A DNA stretch of 64,000 bases from Trypanosoma brucei gambiense DAL972 (lineage: Eukaryota; Euglenozoa; Kinetoplastea; Trypanosomatida; Trypanosomatidae), in NCBI RefSeq assembly GCF_000210295.1, contig NC_026736.1, positions 372,001-436,000 of the forward strand, given 5' to 3'. Position 1 is the stretch's first letter; the number at the start of each line of letters is the position of its first letter. Shown here piece by piece: positions 1 to 9,905 of the stretch. Below the pieces are notes generated by a model. That model was not told where the DNA came from. It saw only the letters and a list, made by a program, of their open reading frames with translations, and made no database searches. The translations under genes were made by a program, and so were the position numbers.

Positions 1-407
1 TATTGCACTACAGCAGTTGTTATTATTCATACATTACATCAAAAATTCGAGTAAAGTTACACAAACAACGGCAGCGCAGCGCAGCACAGCGATGAGAAGA
101 AGAAAGGAGAGAAGAGGAATTTTGTCACAAAGCGAGTGTAGAGCTCACATGGACGCGGAAAACAGAACAATACGCAGCGGGTGTTTCTCCCTTTTATTTG
201 ATTTTTGTTTTGTGTTGCATTTCTTCCTGATTTCCGCGTTTCGTCACACACTATACCCTTCCTCTTAATTGAGTACTCCAAGCCCCTCCTCTCTCCACAT
301 CACACCTGACTTCCGTCACCCCAACTTCCCTCACACACACACAAAAATACAAAAGTCCCATCAAATCCCAAAGACATTTCCTCCCTTTTTTTTTGTTGTT
401 GTTGTCA
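1..407. other. Non-coding flank, 3' UTR of the ADP-ribosyltransferase-like gene
   Basis: This stretch follows the stop codon of the last gene in transcription order. It is low-complexity and pyrimidine-rich on the plus strand near 190-390. I see no convincing gene. It probably holds that gene's 3' UTR and part of the spacer to the next gene outside the window. Confidence 0.5.
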
Positions 408-2459
408 TTACTTAACCAACTCAGGGAGAACTGGCAGTGGGCCTTCATGACTCACACGCTTCCGCACCAGTCTTCGAATGGACCGTGGGCCCTTTCCGCC
501 ATAATCGCATGTAAAACTGACAAAATCTAAAGTAATGCCGTTAAGTTCGAAAGTTTTCTTGTGCCGCGTCCTCGAAAGAAACGAGTGCTCCGTCAGCAAG
601 GCGAACCTTCGAGGCATGGACTCCCACATGGCGTGCTTAATAACGCCCTCAACGGGGTCAATCATCTGCACTGGATTTGTGCAAACCTGCCAGTTCACAC
701 TTCCATCCTCTATCGTGCTCTTTACCTGAGAGCTACGTTTAACTTCAAAGTAATGATCTACATATTGTGCGCGAACAAGCGTTGCAGGATTGAGGCGAAG
801 ACGGTCTTGCATACGGACGGTCAAATATGAATGAATCGCGACATAACGCGACCGTCGAGCAACCTCTAGCATTTCCCCACGAAGCTTCTTGGCGACCACC
901 TTAGCCACTGCCTGGTCATCTTCCGGAATAACAGCATCTTTTACGCTACCGTGGAGACAACCTATTGAAGAGAGTACAACATGTGTCAAGCCGTTGCGAT
1001 CGTCATATGCGGTGATACTTTTGACGCGAAACATGGAACACATCGGGAGGAGCCATTCCCGATCGTACGGGTGCATGGAGATATCACATATTTCCACCGC
1101 ATCGGTGACGTCGTGGATTTCAAACAGAACGGCGCTATCCGGTGCTGCGAACGCCTCTTCATCCAACCAGTTAACATTTGGTCGTACCATTGTAAAGCAT
1201 GGAAACATATACCAATCACCGTCAGGTATGCTTCGTAAGTATCGAAGCTCCTCTTGTGGTAATTCCTTCACACCATAAAACAATGGAGGGCGAGCCGTGT
1301 GCGGCGGTGCGGAAGGCGATACCCTGTGCAGGACCAGCAGCAACACAGAGGCGGTATATTCCCACTTCTTCATTCCCTCCGCATCCCCAATACGAAAATA
1401 ACTGTAAATCTCTTGCGCTACGGATAATTGTGGGGGATCCACCAAAAATGTTCGCGCAATATCGATGGGCTCCATTGTGAGAAGGCGAATGACTAAAAGC
1501 ACGGGACTGGAAAAGTTTGGGTACAGCGACCCGTACAACATATTCAGCACATCCTGGAAAACAATGACGGCACCAACCTTCAGACCAAGGTTCTTTGCTA
1601 TCTCACGCTGCAATGAAAGTTTGTCCCGCTTTTTGACAGAGGAAATTGCGCCCTCCATAAGAGTTTTCAATAGCAGACCACACTCTTCATACTCGTGAAA
1701 CACCTCTACGGCGATATGCCACTGAAATCCTACCGGATACGGACAGCGCGCATATGCGGACTCGGTTATGTGATCCAATTCCTCAACTGAGAGCTCTTCA
1801 CCGGCGAATTGATCATCTTTTTCGAGATCACCTGCTTTGTCCATCACAAGCATGAGATTCTTATACTCGTTGATTTCCTCAATCACCGGTCGCTTTTTAA
1901 CCTCCTGTGTCGAAAGGATAACTTGCTTTAATATTTTCCCATCCTGAGCATGCACGACATCGCCACGTATCTTAAACTTAGAGGCATTCAGCGCGACCTT
2001 ATCAGGGGAAACCAATCCGAGTGCAAATGGAATGGAAATTGAAACATGTTGATCCATTTCTATACGCCGGACGCACTTAAGTAATACTGTTTGTTTTTGT
2101 GACGCCCTCTTGTCACCCCTTACGCCATCCCCAGTCCAAAAACCTTGAAAGTAAGTGGGTAGCAGCCCCCCTTGTGAGTCCAAACATTCCGCAGTAAAGA
2201 CGGTTGGTTTTGCCTTAAAACCCGGCAATGAGAGCTGAATGACATCACCCTCAAGAATAGGAACGCTACAACGGAACTGAAGCCCAATTCCTACTTCCAC
2301 ACGGGGGATGGGAGGTGAAATGGTAAGAACCGTATCCACCACTTCTGCATCTGCTGTTTCTATTGCTTCATTGGTATTCAGTATCCCAACCGGCTGGAAT
2401 TTGCCTAGACGAGCAAACACATCAACAACTGCCTTCTTTTTACCTTTACCCTTAGCCAT
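408..2459 (-). CDS. Protein with a degenerate ADP-ribosyltransferase-like domain
   Basis: A 683-residue protein starting at an ATG, with a basic start (MAKGKGKKK). Residues about 45-190 look like beta-rich domains that I cannot name. Residues about 340-500 follow the layout of arginine-type mono-ADP-ribosyltransferases: FYGVKEL where the family has a YRG-type strand, PCFTMVRP in place of the F-x-STS strand, then LFEIHD, and YDREWLLPMCSMFRV in place of the ExE-VLLPP-FRV loop. The usual Arg is Tyr and the STS strand is changed, but the second Glu of the ExE pair remains (DRE, residues 466-468). The fold assignment comes from these ordered motifs. Loss of activity is inference. There is no signal peptide or membrane segment. 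It could also be a lineage-specific beta-rich protein with chance resemblance, but the order and spacing of motifs make that less likely. Confidence 0.7.
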   Translation of the reverse strand: MAKGKGKKKAVVDVFARLGKFQPVGILNTNEAIETADAEVVDTVLTISPPIPRVEVGIGLQFRCSVPILEGDVIQLSLPGFKAKPTVFTAECLDSQGGLLPTYFQGFWTGDGVRGDKRASQKQTVLLKCVRRIEMDQHVSISIPFALGLVSPDKVALNASKFKIRGDVVHAQDGKILKQVILSTQEVKKRPVIEEINEYKNLMLVMDKAGDLEKDDQFAGEELSVEELDHITESAYARCPYPVGFQWHIAVEVFHEYEECGLLLKTLMEGAISSVKKRDKLSLQREIAKNLGLKVGAVIVFQDVLNMLYGSLYPNFSSPVLLVIRLLTMEPIDIARTFLVDPPQLSVAQEIYSYFRIGDAEGMKKWEYTASVLLLVLHRVSPSAPPHTARPPLFYGVKELPQEELRYLRSIPDGDWYMFPCFTMVRPNVNWLDEEAFAAPDSAVLFEIHDVTDAVEICDISMHPYDREWLLPMCSMFRVKSITAYDDRNGLTHVVLSSIGCLHGSVKDAVIPEDDQAVAKVVAKKLRGEMLEVARRSRYVAIHSYLTVRMQDRLRLNPATLVRAQYVDHYFEVKRSSQVKSTIEDGSVNWQVCTNPVQMIDPVEGVIKHAMWESMPRRFALLTEHSFLSRTRHKKTFELNGITLDFVSFTCDYGGKGPRSIRRLVRKRVSHEGPLPVLPELVK

Positions 2460-2935
2460 CTCACCCTTTTGGTTTCCTCCTGTGTTCCTTTCTCCTCAAA
2501 TATGATGATGTGACTAAAAATATCCCCTATGCTTATCCCGCACTCTAACTTTGTATGTTCTTGTTTAAAATGGTTTCAGCTGTTGTTCCCTTCCCTTCTC
2601 CCCAGCGCCCACAACCGAATCGGTTTATTGGCTCATAATTAAGAGGGAAAGTATGCAACACCAGCGTAATTAAAGAATAAGGATGAAAAGGATGGATGAT
2701 CACTTGGACGACATGCCGCAAATAAATAAAAAAAGGTAAAACAAACACGAAAACCTACGAAAAAAAAAACCTTACAACTAACTCTCACGCATTCATCAGC
2801 GCTATTTTCTTCAGTCTTTTTTTTTTAATGATTTCAGAATTTCCTCAACAGGGAAGAAAGGAAGCTGAAAACATTTCATGCAGCACATGTACTCGTGTAT
2901 GCCTTTACACGATATGAAGTAATGTCACAAATCTT
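2460..2935. other. Spacer between MAD2 and the ADP-ribosyltransferase-like gene
   Basis: No gene seen. On the minus strand a T-rich tract (about 2728-2770) is followed by AG dinucleotides near 2755 and 2703, either of which could be the spliced-leader acceptor of the downstream gene. The part next to 2935 would be the MAD2 3' UTR. Confidence 0.4.
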
Positions 2936-3541
2936 CTATGAACTCTCTCTATAAGCCACGGATGCACTTACGCTATGAAAACTTGTCGAGAATGAACGCA
3001 ATGTAACCTCGCTACTCCCCATAATTAGCCGCGGGTCGCTAAGCTCCCACGAACCGGTTGGAAGCTCCGTGTCGGGATCCGCATAAACCAGCATATCAAA
3101 GTAGCATGGACGGTGCAGTAAAGGAAGATACGAAACTGATGATGTTACTTGACGCAGCACCGCTTGAATCTCCTTCCGAAGCGTTTCATCGGATTTGGAA
3201 TTAACACCTTCTACCGCCTCCAGTCCCTGAGTTGCGATGTCAAACACCCACCGCTCGACAACATCGCCTTTTGTCTCTGCATCAACTAAAACTAAAACAA
3301 GCTTTCTAAGTTTATCTTGTGAGACCCACTTTATCACCTGCTGGAGAACTTCTGCAAGATACGAATTAAGCTCTTCATCAACAGATACCATCAGTTGCAC
3401 ACCATATCGGGTGACCTGCTGAAAACTATCACTAGGGTACACGCCGCGTTGATAAAGTACGCAATAAATAGCAAACCCCAGGAATTCTGTAATAGTAGAG
3501 ACACTGCTCCTAAAAGTAATGGTTTGTAACTTCTCTGCCAT
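2936..3541 (-). CDS. MAD2: Mitotic checkpoint protein MAD2 (HORMA domain)
   Basis: A 201-residue single HORMA-domain protein, the usual MAD2 length, starting at an ATG. Near the N terminus it has ITEFLGFAIYCVLYQRGVYP, which matches the MAD2 stretch ending in LYQRGIYP. It continues with FQQVTRYGVQLMVSVD, ERWVFDI, a helix with IQAVLRQVTSSVSYLPLL, and the C-terminal safety-belt region ending in EVTLRSFSTSFHSVSASVAY. MAD2 in animals and fungi binds MAD1 and CDC20 at unattached kinetochores. Trypanosomes lack canonical kinetochore proteins, and the T. brucei protein has been reported near basal bodies, so the checkpoint role should not be assumed. No missing segment is evident. Confidence 0.95.
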   Translation of the reverse strand: MAEKLQTITFRSSVSTITEFLGFAIYCVLYQRGVYPSDSFQQVTRYGVQLMVSVDEELNSYLAEVLQQVIKWVSQDKLRKLVLVLVDAETKGDVVERWVFDIATQGLEAVEGVNSKSDETLRKEIQAVLRQVTSSVSYLPLLHRPCYFDMLVYADPDTELPTGSWELSDPRLIMGSSEVTLRSFSTSFHSVSASVAYRESS

Positions 3542-4125
3542 TTCTTGCGAGATGCAGCACCAATAAACTAGTTTTGGTGTATTTCACTGCGTTTGGTGGA
3601 GTGAATGTGTTTTGAATATGCGGATTCCCTCTCCCACGATGTATCCTTCCTTTTTTGTTTTGGTTTTCGTTTTGTGTGTTTGCGTGTTTCGGCCACCGCG
3701 GTAAGCAACCGCAGTTAGAAAAAATAATTTAAACTGGTAACCCCAGAAATAACAGCAAAGAGAAGCAAATACACATCACATAAACTCCACACACACCAGA
3801 GGGTTAAATAAAGCAGAAAAAAAAAAAAGGAGATTGCGTTTGTGCGTCAATGATTATCAACACCGCAACTCGTTTTGAAGGATACGCTAACGCTTTTGTT
3901 TATTTTAACGAAGCAAAAATAATTTTTAAAAAGGAAAAAGAAAAAAAATGAGCCAGTGATCGTTTTTCTTTTTTTTCTTTTTTGATACAATCAGTGTAGC
4001 ATATCTTCAACTAATACTCTGCACCCGTCGCTCATATCATTGTCACACAAGACCCCAGTGACTTGGGTGGGTGGAAAATTACAACGAATAAAACGAAACA
4101 ACTAAAATACAACGTCGTTAGGTTT
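3542..4125. other. Spacer between JAC1 and MAD2
   Basis: No gene seen. On the minus strand a pyrimidine run at about 3819-3835 and a second at 3755-3775 are followed by AGs near 3785 and 3734, candidate trans-splice acceptors for MAD2. The part next to 4125 is A/T homopolymer-rich and probably JAC1 3' UTR. Confidence 0.4.
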
Positions 4126-4893
4126 TTAAACACCCTTTGGGACCGCTTCGTTAATGTTCCCAAGACAGTCTTTCGCCTTCTCAAGGATATTCCGCACGTA
4201 AGTCCACTCCAAAACACTGCGGCGAAACCCCTGAAAGTCCTCCGCATCCCATTGCGCCTTGGTTGCTTCGTAGCACTCCATGTGGCGTTCCTCCAGATGA
4301 GCAATGAGAATGACGAGCCTGTCTCGGTACTCATTTGTTTCCTCAGGAGAAAACACGTACTCATTGGCTGCCATCATTTCAGCAAGAAACTCCTCTGGCA
4401 GGCTCATGTTCTCACCGGCATCCTGAAGCCGTTTGTTATCCTCCACATTACGGCCATCATCGTCACTCATGAGCATTTCCTCCTCCAACGGATCCAGAGG
4501 ACGTCCCTTTACAGCTTCAGCACGACTCAAGCGAGAAAGGTATTTGCAACGGCGGAATGGATCACGCAATGTTTCATATGACAAATTGGCATACATCGAA
4601 TCATCAACATTCGCCACATCAGTTGTTGTCGATGTCGTTACCGATCCCACCACGCCGCCAGGCGGTTCCGTTGAGTTGTTGGCATCTTGCACGTTAACCA
4701 AATCGGGATGAACACGACGCTGCAGTTTGTGGTAACTTCGCTGAACATCTGCAGCATCCAAATCGGGGGATTTCGGCAGTGACAAGTACGCAAAGAAGTT
4801 TCCCCTTCCAACGGTGCCAGCGGTGTGTAGATTTCGCGTCATCCCGTTAGCAAACCCCAGCCACGCGCTGGTTGCTAAGAAACGACGGTTCAT
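4126..4893 (-). CDS. JAC1: Mitochondrial J-domain co-chaperone for Fe-S cluster transfer (HSC20/JAC1 type)
   Basis: A 255-residue protein. I chose the ATG at 4893 (MNRRFLATSAW); an upstream frame extension has no ATG. The start looks like a mitochondrial presequence with spaced Arg. A J domain follows with FFAYLSLP, YHKLQRRVHPDLV (the HPD triad at about residues 63-65) and a second part LSYETLRDPFRRCKYL. The C-terminal third has the helical pattern of HSC20 (LPEEFLAEMM, then a long amphipathic stretch), which holds the scaffold ISCU. HSC20 proteins stimulate mitochondrial HSP70 to release Fe-S clusters from ISCU. A roughly 35-residue Ser/Thr/Val-rich insertion sits inside the J domain between HPD and the last J helix. 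The cysteine-rich N-terminal domain of animal HSCB is absent, as in yeast Jac1. Confidence 0.9.
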   Translation of the reverse strand: MNRRFLATSAWLGFANGMTRNLHTAGTVGRGNFFAYLSLPKSPDLDAADVQRSYHKLQRRVHPDLVNVQDANNSTEPPGGVVGSVTTSTTTDVANVDDSMYANLSYETLRDPFRRCKYLSRLSRAEAVKGRPLDPLEEEMLMSDDDGRNVEDNKRLQDAGENMSLPEEFLAEMMAANEYVFSPEETNEYRDRLVILIAHLEERHMECYEATKAQWDAEDFQGFRRSVLEWTYVRNILEKAKDCLGNINEAVPKGV

Positions 4894-5437
4894 CCCCACC
4901 ACCACCACCACCCTTTGTTGTTTACTGCACCTGTTCCAATACTATGTTTCCTTTAGTGAGGCAGATACATAAAGACGAAGAAGAGGGAAAGTGCAGACGC
5001 CATGTGGTAGAATCACAGTCAGGTTGATTTTTGTGCTATTGATTTAAAGGAAAGCCCAAAGTAGAAGAAGAGGGGGCAGGCGGATGAGCTTCCATGGGAA
5101 CGAGGAGAACCTTAATCATACACGGCAAGTTTTACGTACCGGAGCGCTTAAGACGAGACAAAAGCACGAACGGAACAGGGGAAGAGGGATAATAAAAGTG
5201 TAATACGTGAGAAGGAAAGAGGAATCGACTCTGTGCAATTCCACACTCCTCATTAAGGAGTTCTCAAGTGACTCGCAGAACGGAGTATATAAATAATGAT
5301 TATACATGAAGATTACGACGAGCAACAACAAGAGACCTTAGGCACCAAGAGAGAGAGAGAGAGAAAAATCGAGTAAGACAGGAGGAAGAAAAGAAAATGA
5401 AAACACGATGCGAAAAAAAAAGATCCCAGAGTGACCG
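4894..5437. other. Spacer between the LRR gene and JAC1
   Basis: No gene seen. The plus strand is purine-rich over about 4970-5410, including a GA repeat at 5350-5365, so the minus strand offers many pyrimidine tracts for trans-splicing of JAC1. I cannot choose one acceptor. Confidence 0.4.
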
Positions 5438-8131
5438 TCACACAGGGGTTGTGTTCGAGCGAAAGTAAGATCCTACCTCCTGTGCGTTCAGCCTCAGTAT
5501 CCCTTCAATATCAACGAAATTGTTAAGAGCACTTTCTTCACTCATGCCTGAGAGTCTCATTGCCTCCTGTAACCTCTCATAGTACAACGAGGCCGCCTGC
5601 AGCTTTGAAAATCGCTTAGGCAGCGCATCGCCCAGATCACCAAGCTCTTTTACCGCTGCATCACATTCCTCCTTAAAATACTCCAATCTACATCGCACAA
5701 AAGGCAAATACAACATGAGGTCCAGTAGTGCTGTGCTCAGCGTTAAAACCGGCTGCTTTGTTGCAGAAGCAGCGGCTGCCTCGCGCCCCACATGACGTGA
5801 CTCGGACCGCGTGGGTGAAACTCTCCTTCCGGACCGGCGATCACTTCTGGAACGCCCTGCACTAGGGGAGCGGTGGTTCCGTTTACTTTCCGTAACACTT
5901 GCAGTGCATTTATCGTCCATTTCGGAGGTAGGCTTCGGGAGAGTTTCTACAGTTCTAGATAGATACGCATTAGCAAATGCATCGGTAAGATTTTGAAGTG
6001 AAATGTTTTTTAACCCGCTATCAAAATCAAGCATATTCATTAGGCGCCTGGTCGTATTGCGATCTGGTAGTCCAAACTCCACATTTGTTGCGGCCATAAT
6101 GATTTGAGTCCGCTGGGAAGCCGAAGCGGTAGCAATACCCTGAAGAAGCGCGCCAGATCCTGCAGGAAGTCGAGCCGCATCACCCAATGCTCTCTTCTCT
6201 TTCCGTGAAGTTTTCTTTCCACGTTGGTGCTCCGGAGGTGGGAACGAATCCGCCATACCTGCCATGAGGTGGGACTCTATGGCACTTAATTCTGAAGGAA
6301 GCAAAAGTACCATCATGGCGTTGCAGAGGAACTCCTGGCGGTCTCTTGTGACAACTATGCTTGTACTGGTCTCATCTCCCTCCCATGGCTCAGGTATGGT
6401 GCAATCCTTGCACTGCTGAATTTCACAAAGAAGTTGACTGTGGTCGAATGCCACAGCGGAACTACCCACCGACCCCTTTTTCTGACTCGCAGTTAGGAAG
6501 TTCGAGGCCTTGTCCAGTAGATTTTTCATATTTTCTAAGCGGTGAGGATTCGGTAAACAGGAAGGTTTCCCCCAGATTCTCTTTTCTACCTTATCCTCAC
6601 GGTGAAGAAGGGCATCGTACATGACACTATGGTCAGTGTCACCTGGTAACTGGGGTGGGAGATTTGGCAATTGGATACGGTCCAACGAGACAACTGGAGC
6701 CGGCGCCGCTTGTTTTACCGCCCATTTCCCTGTTGTGTCAGGCGCCTGCTGCTTCGCTACCGAAGCCCTTCTCCGCATTAGCGCATTGCGAGGGGACACG
6801 TTCGTTTGTTCGACATTGCCTGCATTTTGAGAGGTTTCCTGTTGCTTAGACATCGCTCCGAGTTTCTCAGCGCAGAGAGGCATCCCCTTACCTGACATGG
6901 CCCAGACCAGGTGGAACCGTTTGTGGGTCTCAACCACCTCTTCTCGTTTCATTTCGTTTTCCCTGGCCTCGCGCATTTCGCGCAGCGCCTTTTGTTTCCC
7001 TAGACGGTGCACACTTTTCCCGAGGTATAACTCACAAGCAGAAGGTCTGAACGCCCTCCTTGGCACCACCTTTGGGTCATCCGCTCGTTGCCGAGCAGGT
7101 GTAAAAGTTTTAAAGAACGCTAAGGTCTTTAACACGGGTTCCTTACCTATAGTAACTGAAAAGAACCTTGGATCTGTGTGAGCCACCGTTGGTAGCCCCT
7201 GTGTACGCCCGTCTTGCAGAAGCGATAATTGCAAGCTCCTTCGCTGAATACTGCTGTCTGTCGATCGTCTTTGGAGCGGGGCTGATGAAGCCAGTATGTT
7301 TCCAAGCTCACACATGCTACCAAGCTCCCTATCTTTTTGGACTAACTGACTCACAACAGTGTTTCGCTCCTCCATTTGTACTAGTCGCCGATCAAGCAGT
7401 TCCAGTTGAGGTTGCTCACGAATGAGATAGGGTCGATAGCCCAGTTCATCACAGAGTGGATTGCCGCGTAAATCCAATTCACGGAGGTCGCGTAGTCGCT
7501 TAAGTTGTGTGGATACAGCAACCAAGTTAGATAAACGGTTGTAAGCCAACAGCAAAACCCTCAAATGACGCAAACGGGGAATATCTCCGTCAATCGTCCG
7601 TATCATGTTGTGCGACAGAAACAGACTCCGCAGAAGGTGACAACCCCGTGGCCTACACCATAATGTTTCTACTCCGTCATCAACGGCAGCATCATTCTCA
7701 GCTCTAGAGTTGCCGTTAGCAGTTCGCTTGGGAGGTAAAAGAAATGAAACCTCGCTTATCCGGTTGTTGGATAAGACAAGTGTATCTAGATTTTCCAGAT
7801 ATTGAACGTTCGTATGAAGACGCGTGATATTTTTTCTGCACAGTTCCAACTCCTTTGTATTTCGGTATTCCGAGCGTGGGATCTTGAGGGCAATGATGGG
7901 GTCAATGCAGTGATCCTGTTGCTCCGTTGGGTCTACGAACGCGGGAAACTTCTCCAGCTCGGACGACTCCTCATCTTCACTGTTTGAAGCCTCTCCACTC
8001 GTTTCTACTCTCGAGCTGCCTTTGTTCGCAGCCCTCGAAAAGGATATCGCACGACTTGCAATACGATTCATTCGTTCCTTATTTTTGGAACGCAGGAGAT
8101 CCGGATATGACCTATTTGCGGTTGTGTACAT
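5438..8131 (-). CDS. Leucine-rich repeat protein with long basic, disordered tail
   Basis: An 897-residue protein from the ATG at 8131; the open frame extends eight codons upstream without an ATG. Residues about 93-255 are SDS22-type leucine-rich repeats: LENLDTLVLSNNRIS, LRSLFLSHNMI, LRVLLLAYNRLSNL and LRELDLRGNPLCDELGYRPYLI, ending in the typical LRR cap. An Asp/Asn-rich insertion separates the second and third repeats. The rest is mostly charged and low-complexity, with an Arg/Ser-rich stretch (SPSAGRSRSDRRSGRR) near residue 770 and a helical C terminus. This architecture is frequent among axonemal and other cytoskeletal proteins of flagellates, but no motif here fixes the location. A pyrimidine tract followed by AG at about 8151 would leave a 5' UTR of about 19 nt. 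Confidence 0.85.
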   Translation of the reverse strand: MYTTANRSYPDLLRSKNKERMNRIASRAISFSRAANKGSSRVETSGEASNSEDEESSELEKFPAFVDPTEQQDHCIDPIIALKIPRSEYRNTKELELCRKNITRLHTNVQYLENLDTLVLSNNRISEVSFLLPPKRTANGNSRAENDAAVDDGVETLWCRPRGCHLLRSLFLSHNMIRTIDGDIPRLRHLRVLLLAYNRLSNLVAVSTQLKRLRDLRELDLRGNPLCDELGYRPYLIREQPQLELLDRRLVQMEERNTVVSQLVQKDRELGSMCELGNILASSAPLQRRSTDSSIQRRSLQLSLLQDGRTQGLPTVAHTDPRFFSVTIGKEPVLKTLAFFKTFTPARQRADDPKVVPRRAFRPSACELYLGKSVHRLGKQKALREMREARENEMKREEVVETHKRFHLVWAMSGKGMPLCAEKLGAMSKQQETSQNAGNVEQTNVSPRNALMRRRASVAKQQAPDTTGKWAVKQAAPAPVVSLDRIQLPNLPPQLPGDTDHSVMYDALLHREDKVEKRIWGKPSCLPNPHRLENMKNLLDKASNFLTASQKKGSVGSSAVAFDHSQLLCEIQQCKDCTIPEPWEGDETSTSIVVTRDRQEFLCNAMMVLLLPSELSAIESHLMAGMADSFPPPEHQRGKKTSRKEKRALGDAARLPAGSGALLQGIATASASQRTQIIMAATNVEFGLPDRNTTRRLMNMLDFDSGLKNISLQNLTDAFANAYLSRTVETLPKPTSEMDDKCTASVTESKRNHRSPSAGRSRSDRRSGRRVSPTRSESRHVGREAAAASATKQPVLTLSTALLDLMLYLPFVRCRLEYFKEECDAAVKELGDLGDALPKRFSKLQAASLYYERLQEAMRLSGMSEESALNNFVDIEGILRLNAQEVGSYFRSNTTPV

Positions 8132-8758
8132 CGTTAGCGTGGCCTTCTGCCTCAATCAATATTATAAAACAACACAGTGGACAAACGCCACGGCGAAAAC
8201 AATAAAATATATATATATATATATAACACAGAGACGTGCAAACACACGCGCCTGTGTCTACGTTGTTCGATGCGCAAACCCTATTTTCGAACTCTACGTT
8301 TTCTTCTATCTACTTCGAACTAAAGGGTTAAGGGTGACTTGGAATACTACTATGAATAAACGTGAGATGAGTAATGCATGCAGAAGTTCAAAGATGAAAA
8401 TAGAAGAAAGAGTCGTAGTTTTACCTCAATACACTCACAAAAACAAACGTCACAAACCTACAAGAAAAGTTTATTCCCGATGTAACTAAGCTCAAGAACA
8501 ACAGTAACCAACAAAAAGAGGAATGTGTCACATCTTTAATGGATATAGGGTATTATCAACAAACCAAAATGAGAGCAGTCACATGCGCTATATTCCTTCT
8601 GATGCAAGCTAATAATCACCGCGCGGACATGTAATTGGCTACAAAAAAAAAAAGAAAGCAGAGAACATGAACCTAACCAGCGTTGTGATTCCCACCAACT
8701 CGAGCAGCGATAACCGATGAATTAGTGCAACGTCATCAGAACTCACAATTATCTCCCG
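8132..8758. other. Spacer between LSM8 and the LRR gene
   Basis: No gene seen. It contains a TA microsatellite at about 8205-8226. The minus-strand pyrimidine-rich stretch 8152-8200 and the AG at 8151-8152 form the likely acceptor of the LRR gene. The rest is probably LSM8 3' UTR. Confidence 0.45.
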
Positions 8759-9148
8759 CTATCCACCTTTAACTGAAGCTGTTGCTGAGCGCGCCACACG
8801 TTCCACTACCGGTAAGTTACGACCCCTCCAAAGTTTCCTGCTCAACTTTGCCTCCTCCACCGTATTAACAGAAGCAACACACACCACATCACTGCCACGA
8901 ATCATCAACACACCTAAGGAATGTTCCCGCATCTCGCCACCAGGGGGAGTCGCACCATTTGTACCGTTACGATTATTTTTAATATCATTTGGGTCATTTG
9001 AGTCCTCCGCCTCATCATCAAAAACACGCTCTGCACATGATGTTAACACGAGATTCATGAGTTGATCCGCTGCATGAAGAACACCGACGAGATACCGCCC
9101 ATCCACAGTAACAACGGAGACGCGGCGCCTGAGATATTGGGAAAGCAT
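8759..9148 (-). CDS. LSM8: U6 snRNA-associated Sm-like protein LSM8
   Basis: A 129-residue Sm-fold protein starting at an ATG. The Sm1 motif is RRVSVVTVDGRYLVGVLHAA followed by DQLMNLVL. Sm2 is LGVLMIRGSDVVCVA, with the IRG signature. LSM8 belongs to the nuclear LSM2-8 ring that binds the 3' end of U6 snRNA. LSM8 rather than LSM1 is preferred from the D-Q-x-x-N-L-V-L Sm1 loop and the short N terminus. Between Sm1 and Sm2 there is an unusual hydrophilic insertion of about 30 residues rich in Asn, Asp and Gly. The C terminus is basic and Ser/Ala-rich. Confidence 0.85.
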   Translation of the reverse strand: MLSQYLRRRVSVVTVDGRYLVGVLHAADQLMNLVLTSCAERVFDDEAEDSNDPNDIKNNRNGTNGATPPGGEMREHSLGVLMIRGSDVVCVASVNTVEEAKLSRKLWRGRNLPVVERVARSATASVKGG

Positions 9149-9257
9149 TCGAAGTAAATGCGCGTATAACTAACTAGTTATATATTTAAATGCGAACGCT
9201 TGTGTCGAAAGCTCCAACCGATTTGAATGACCACAAAGGAAGAAAACTTGGGCCAAT

Positions 9258-9305
9258 CTTAGGTTTGTAACGCATAAATAGAAACAAAAAAAAAGAGAAA
9301 ACAGA
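9258..9305 (-). promoter_or_regulatory. Predicted trans-splice acceptor for LSM8
   Basis: Reading the minus strand, a run of C/T with only rare interruptions (about 9305-9283) is followed by an AT-rich stretch and then the first AG at 9259-9258. The spliced leader would join here, giving a 5' UTR of about 110 nt. This is a sequence-pattern prediction only. Confidence 0.4.
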
Positions 9306-9865
9306 ACGGCAGAGTACGTTACATAATCGAACGGTGCGCAGGAAGTATCCTGCTGCTACCGACTTTCACGGAAACTATGCATAGAAAACACACAAAAAGA
9401 GAGATTACGGCGATAACTATTATATGGACGGAGAAAGGCAATCACAAGTGTGGGGACAAAAAAAAGAACCAAAAAAAGGGAAAACATCCCAGCGGGACAA
9501 AGTGATGGGAAAGCAACGGTTTGATGGGAAAAAAAAACGAAAAAAGATAAATATACCCGCCGCACTTCATTCCCACCCGAATAAAAGGAAAAAATCATGC
9601 ACGCGGAGCACCAGCTCAGGAAGGTTGGGAAACGCACATACGCTTGTTCACACGGAGCAAATGGAACCAATGCCCTCAATTCGCTCCGCTTGGACATATG
9701 AACAGGAGAGGAGGGAAACGGAAGAGGAAAGAGGAAAGAAGAGGAAGGGGAGCGAAAAAAGATAAAAATAAAAATGATAAAAATAAATAAAAAGAGGACG
9801 GTATGGAAGAATACGGGACCATAAAGCGCATATTTATGCATTCGGCTACAAGAAAAATAGATGAA

Positions 9866-9903
<38 letters not shown>

Positions 9904-9905
9904 GT
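9866..9905. repeat. Compound (CA)n(TA)n microsatellite
   Basis: About eight CA units run directly into about ten TA units in the spacer between PDH E1-beta and LSM8. Confidence 0.9.

Noticed and set aside
9356..9883. 175-codon open frame on the minus strand
   Set aside because: Its translation is Phe/Ser/Val-rich low complexity over pyrimidine runs and a CA repeat, in a spacer; no domain and no splice signal of its own.
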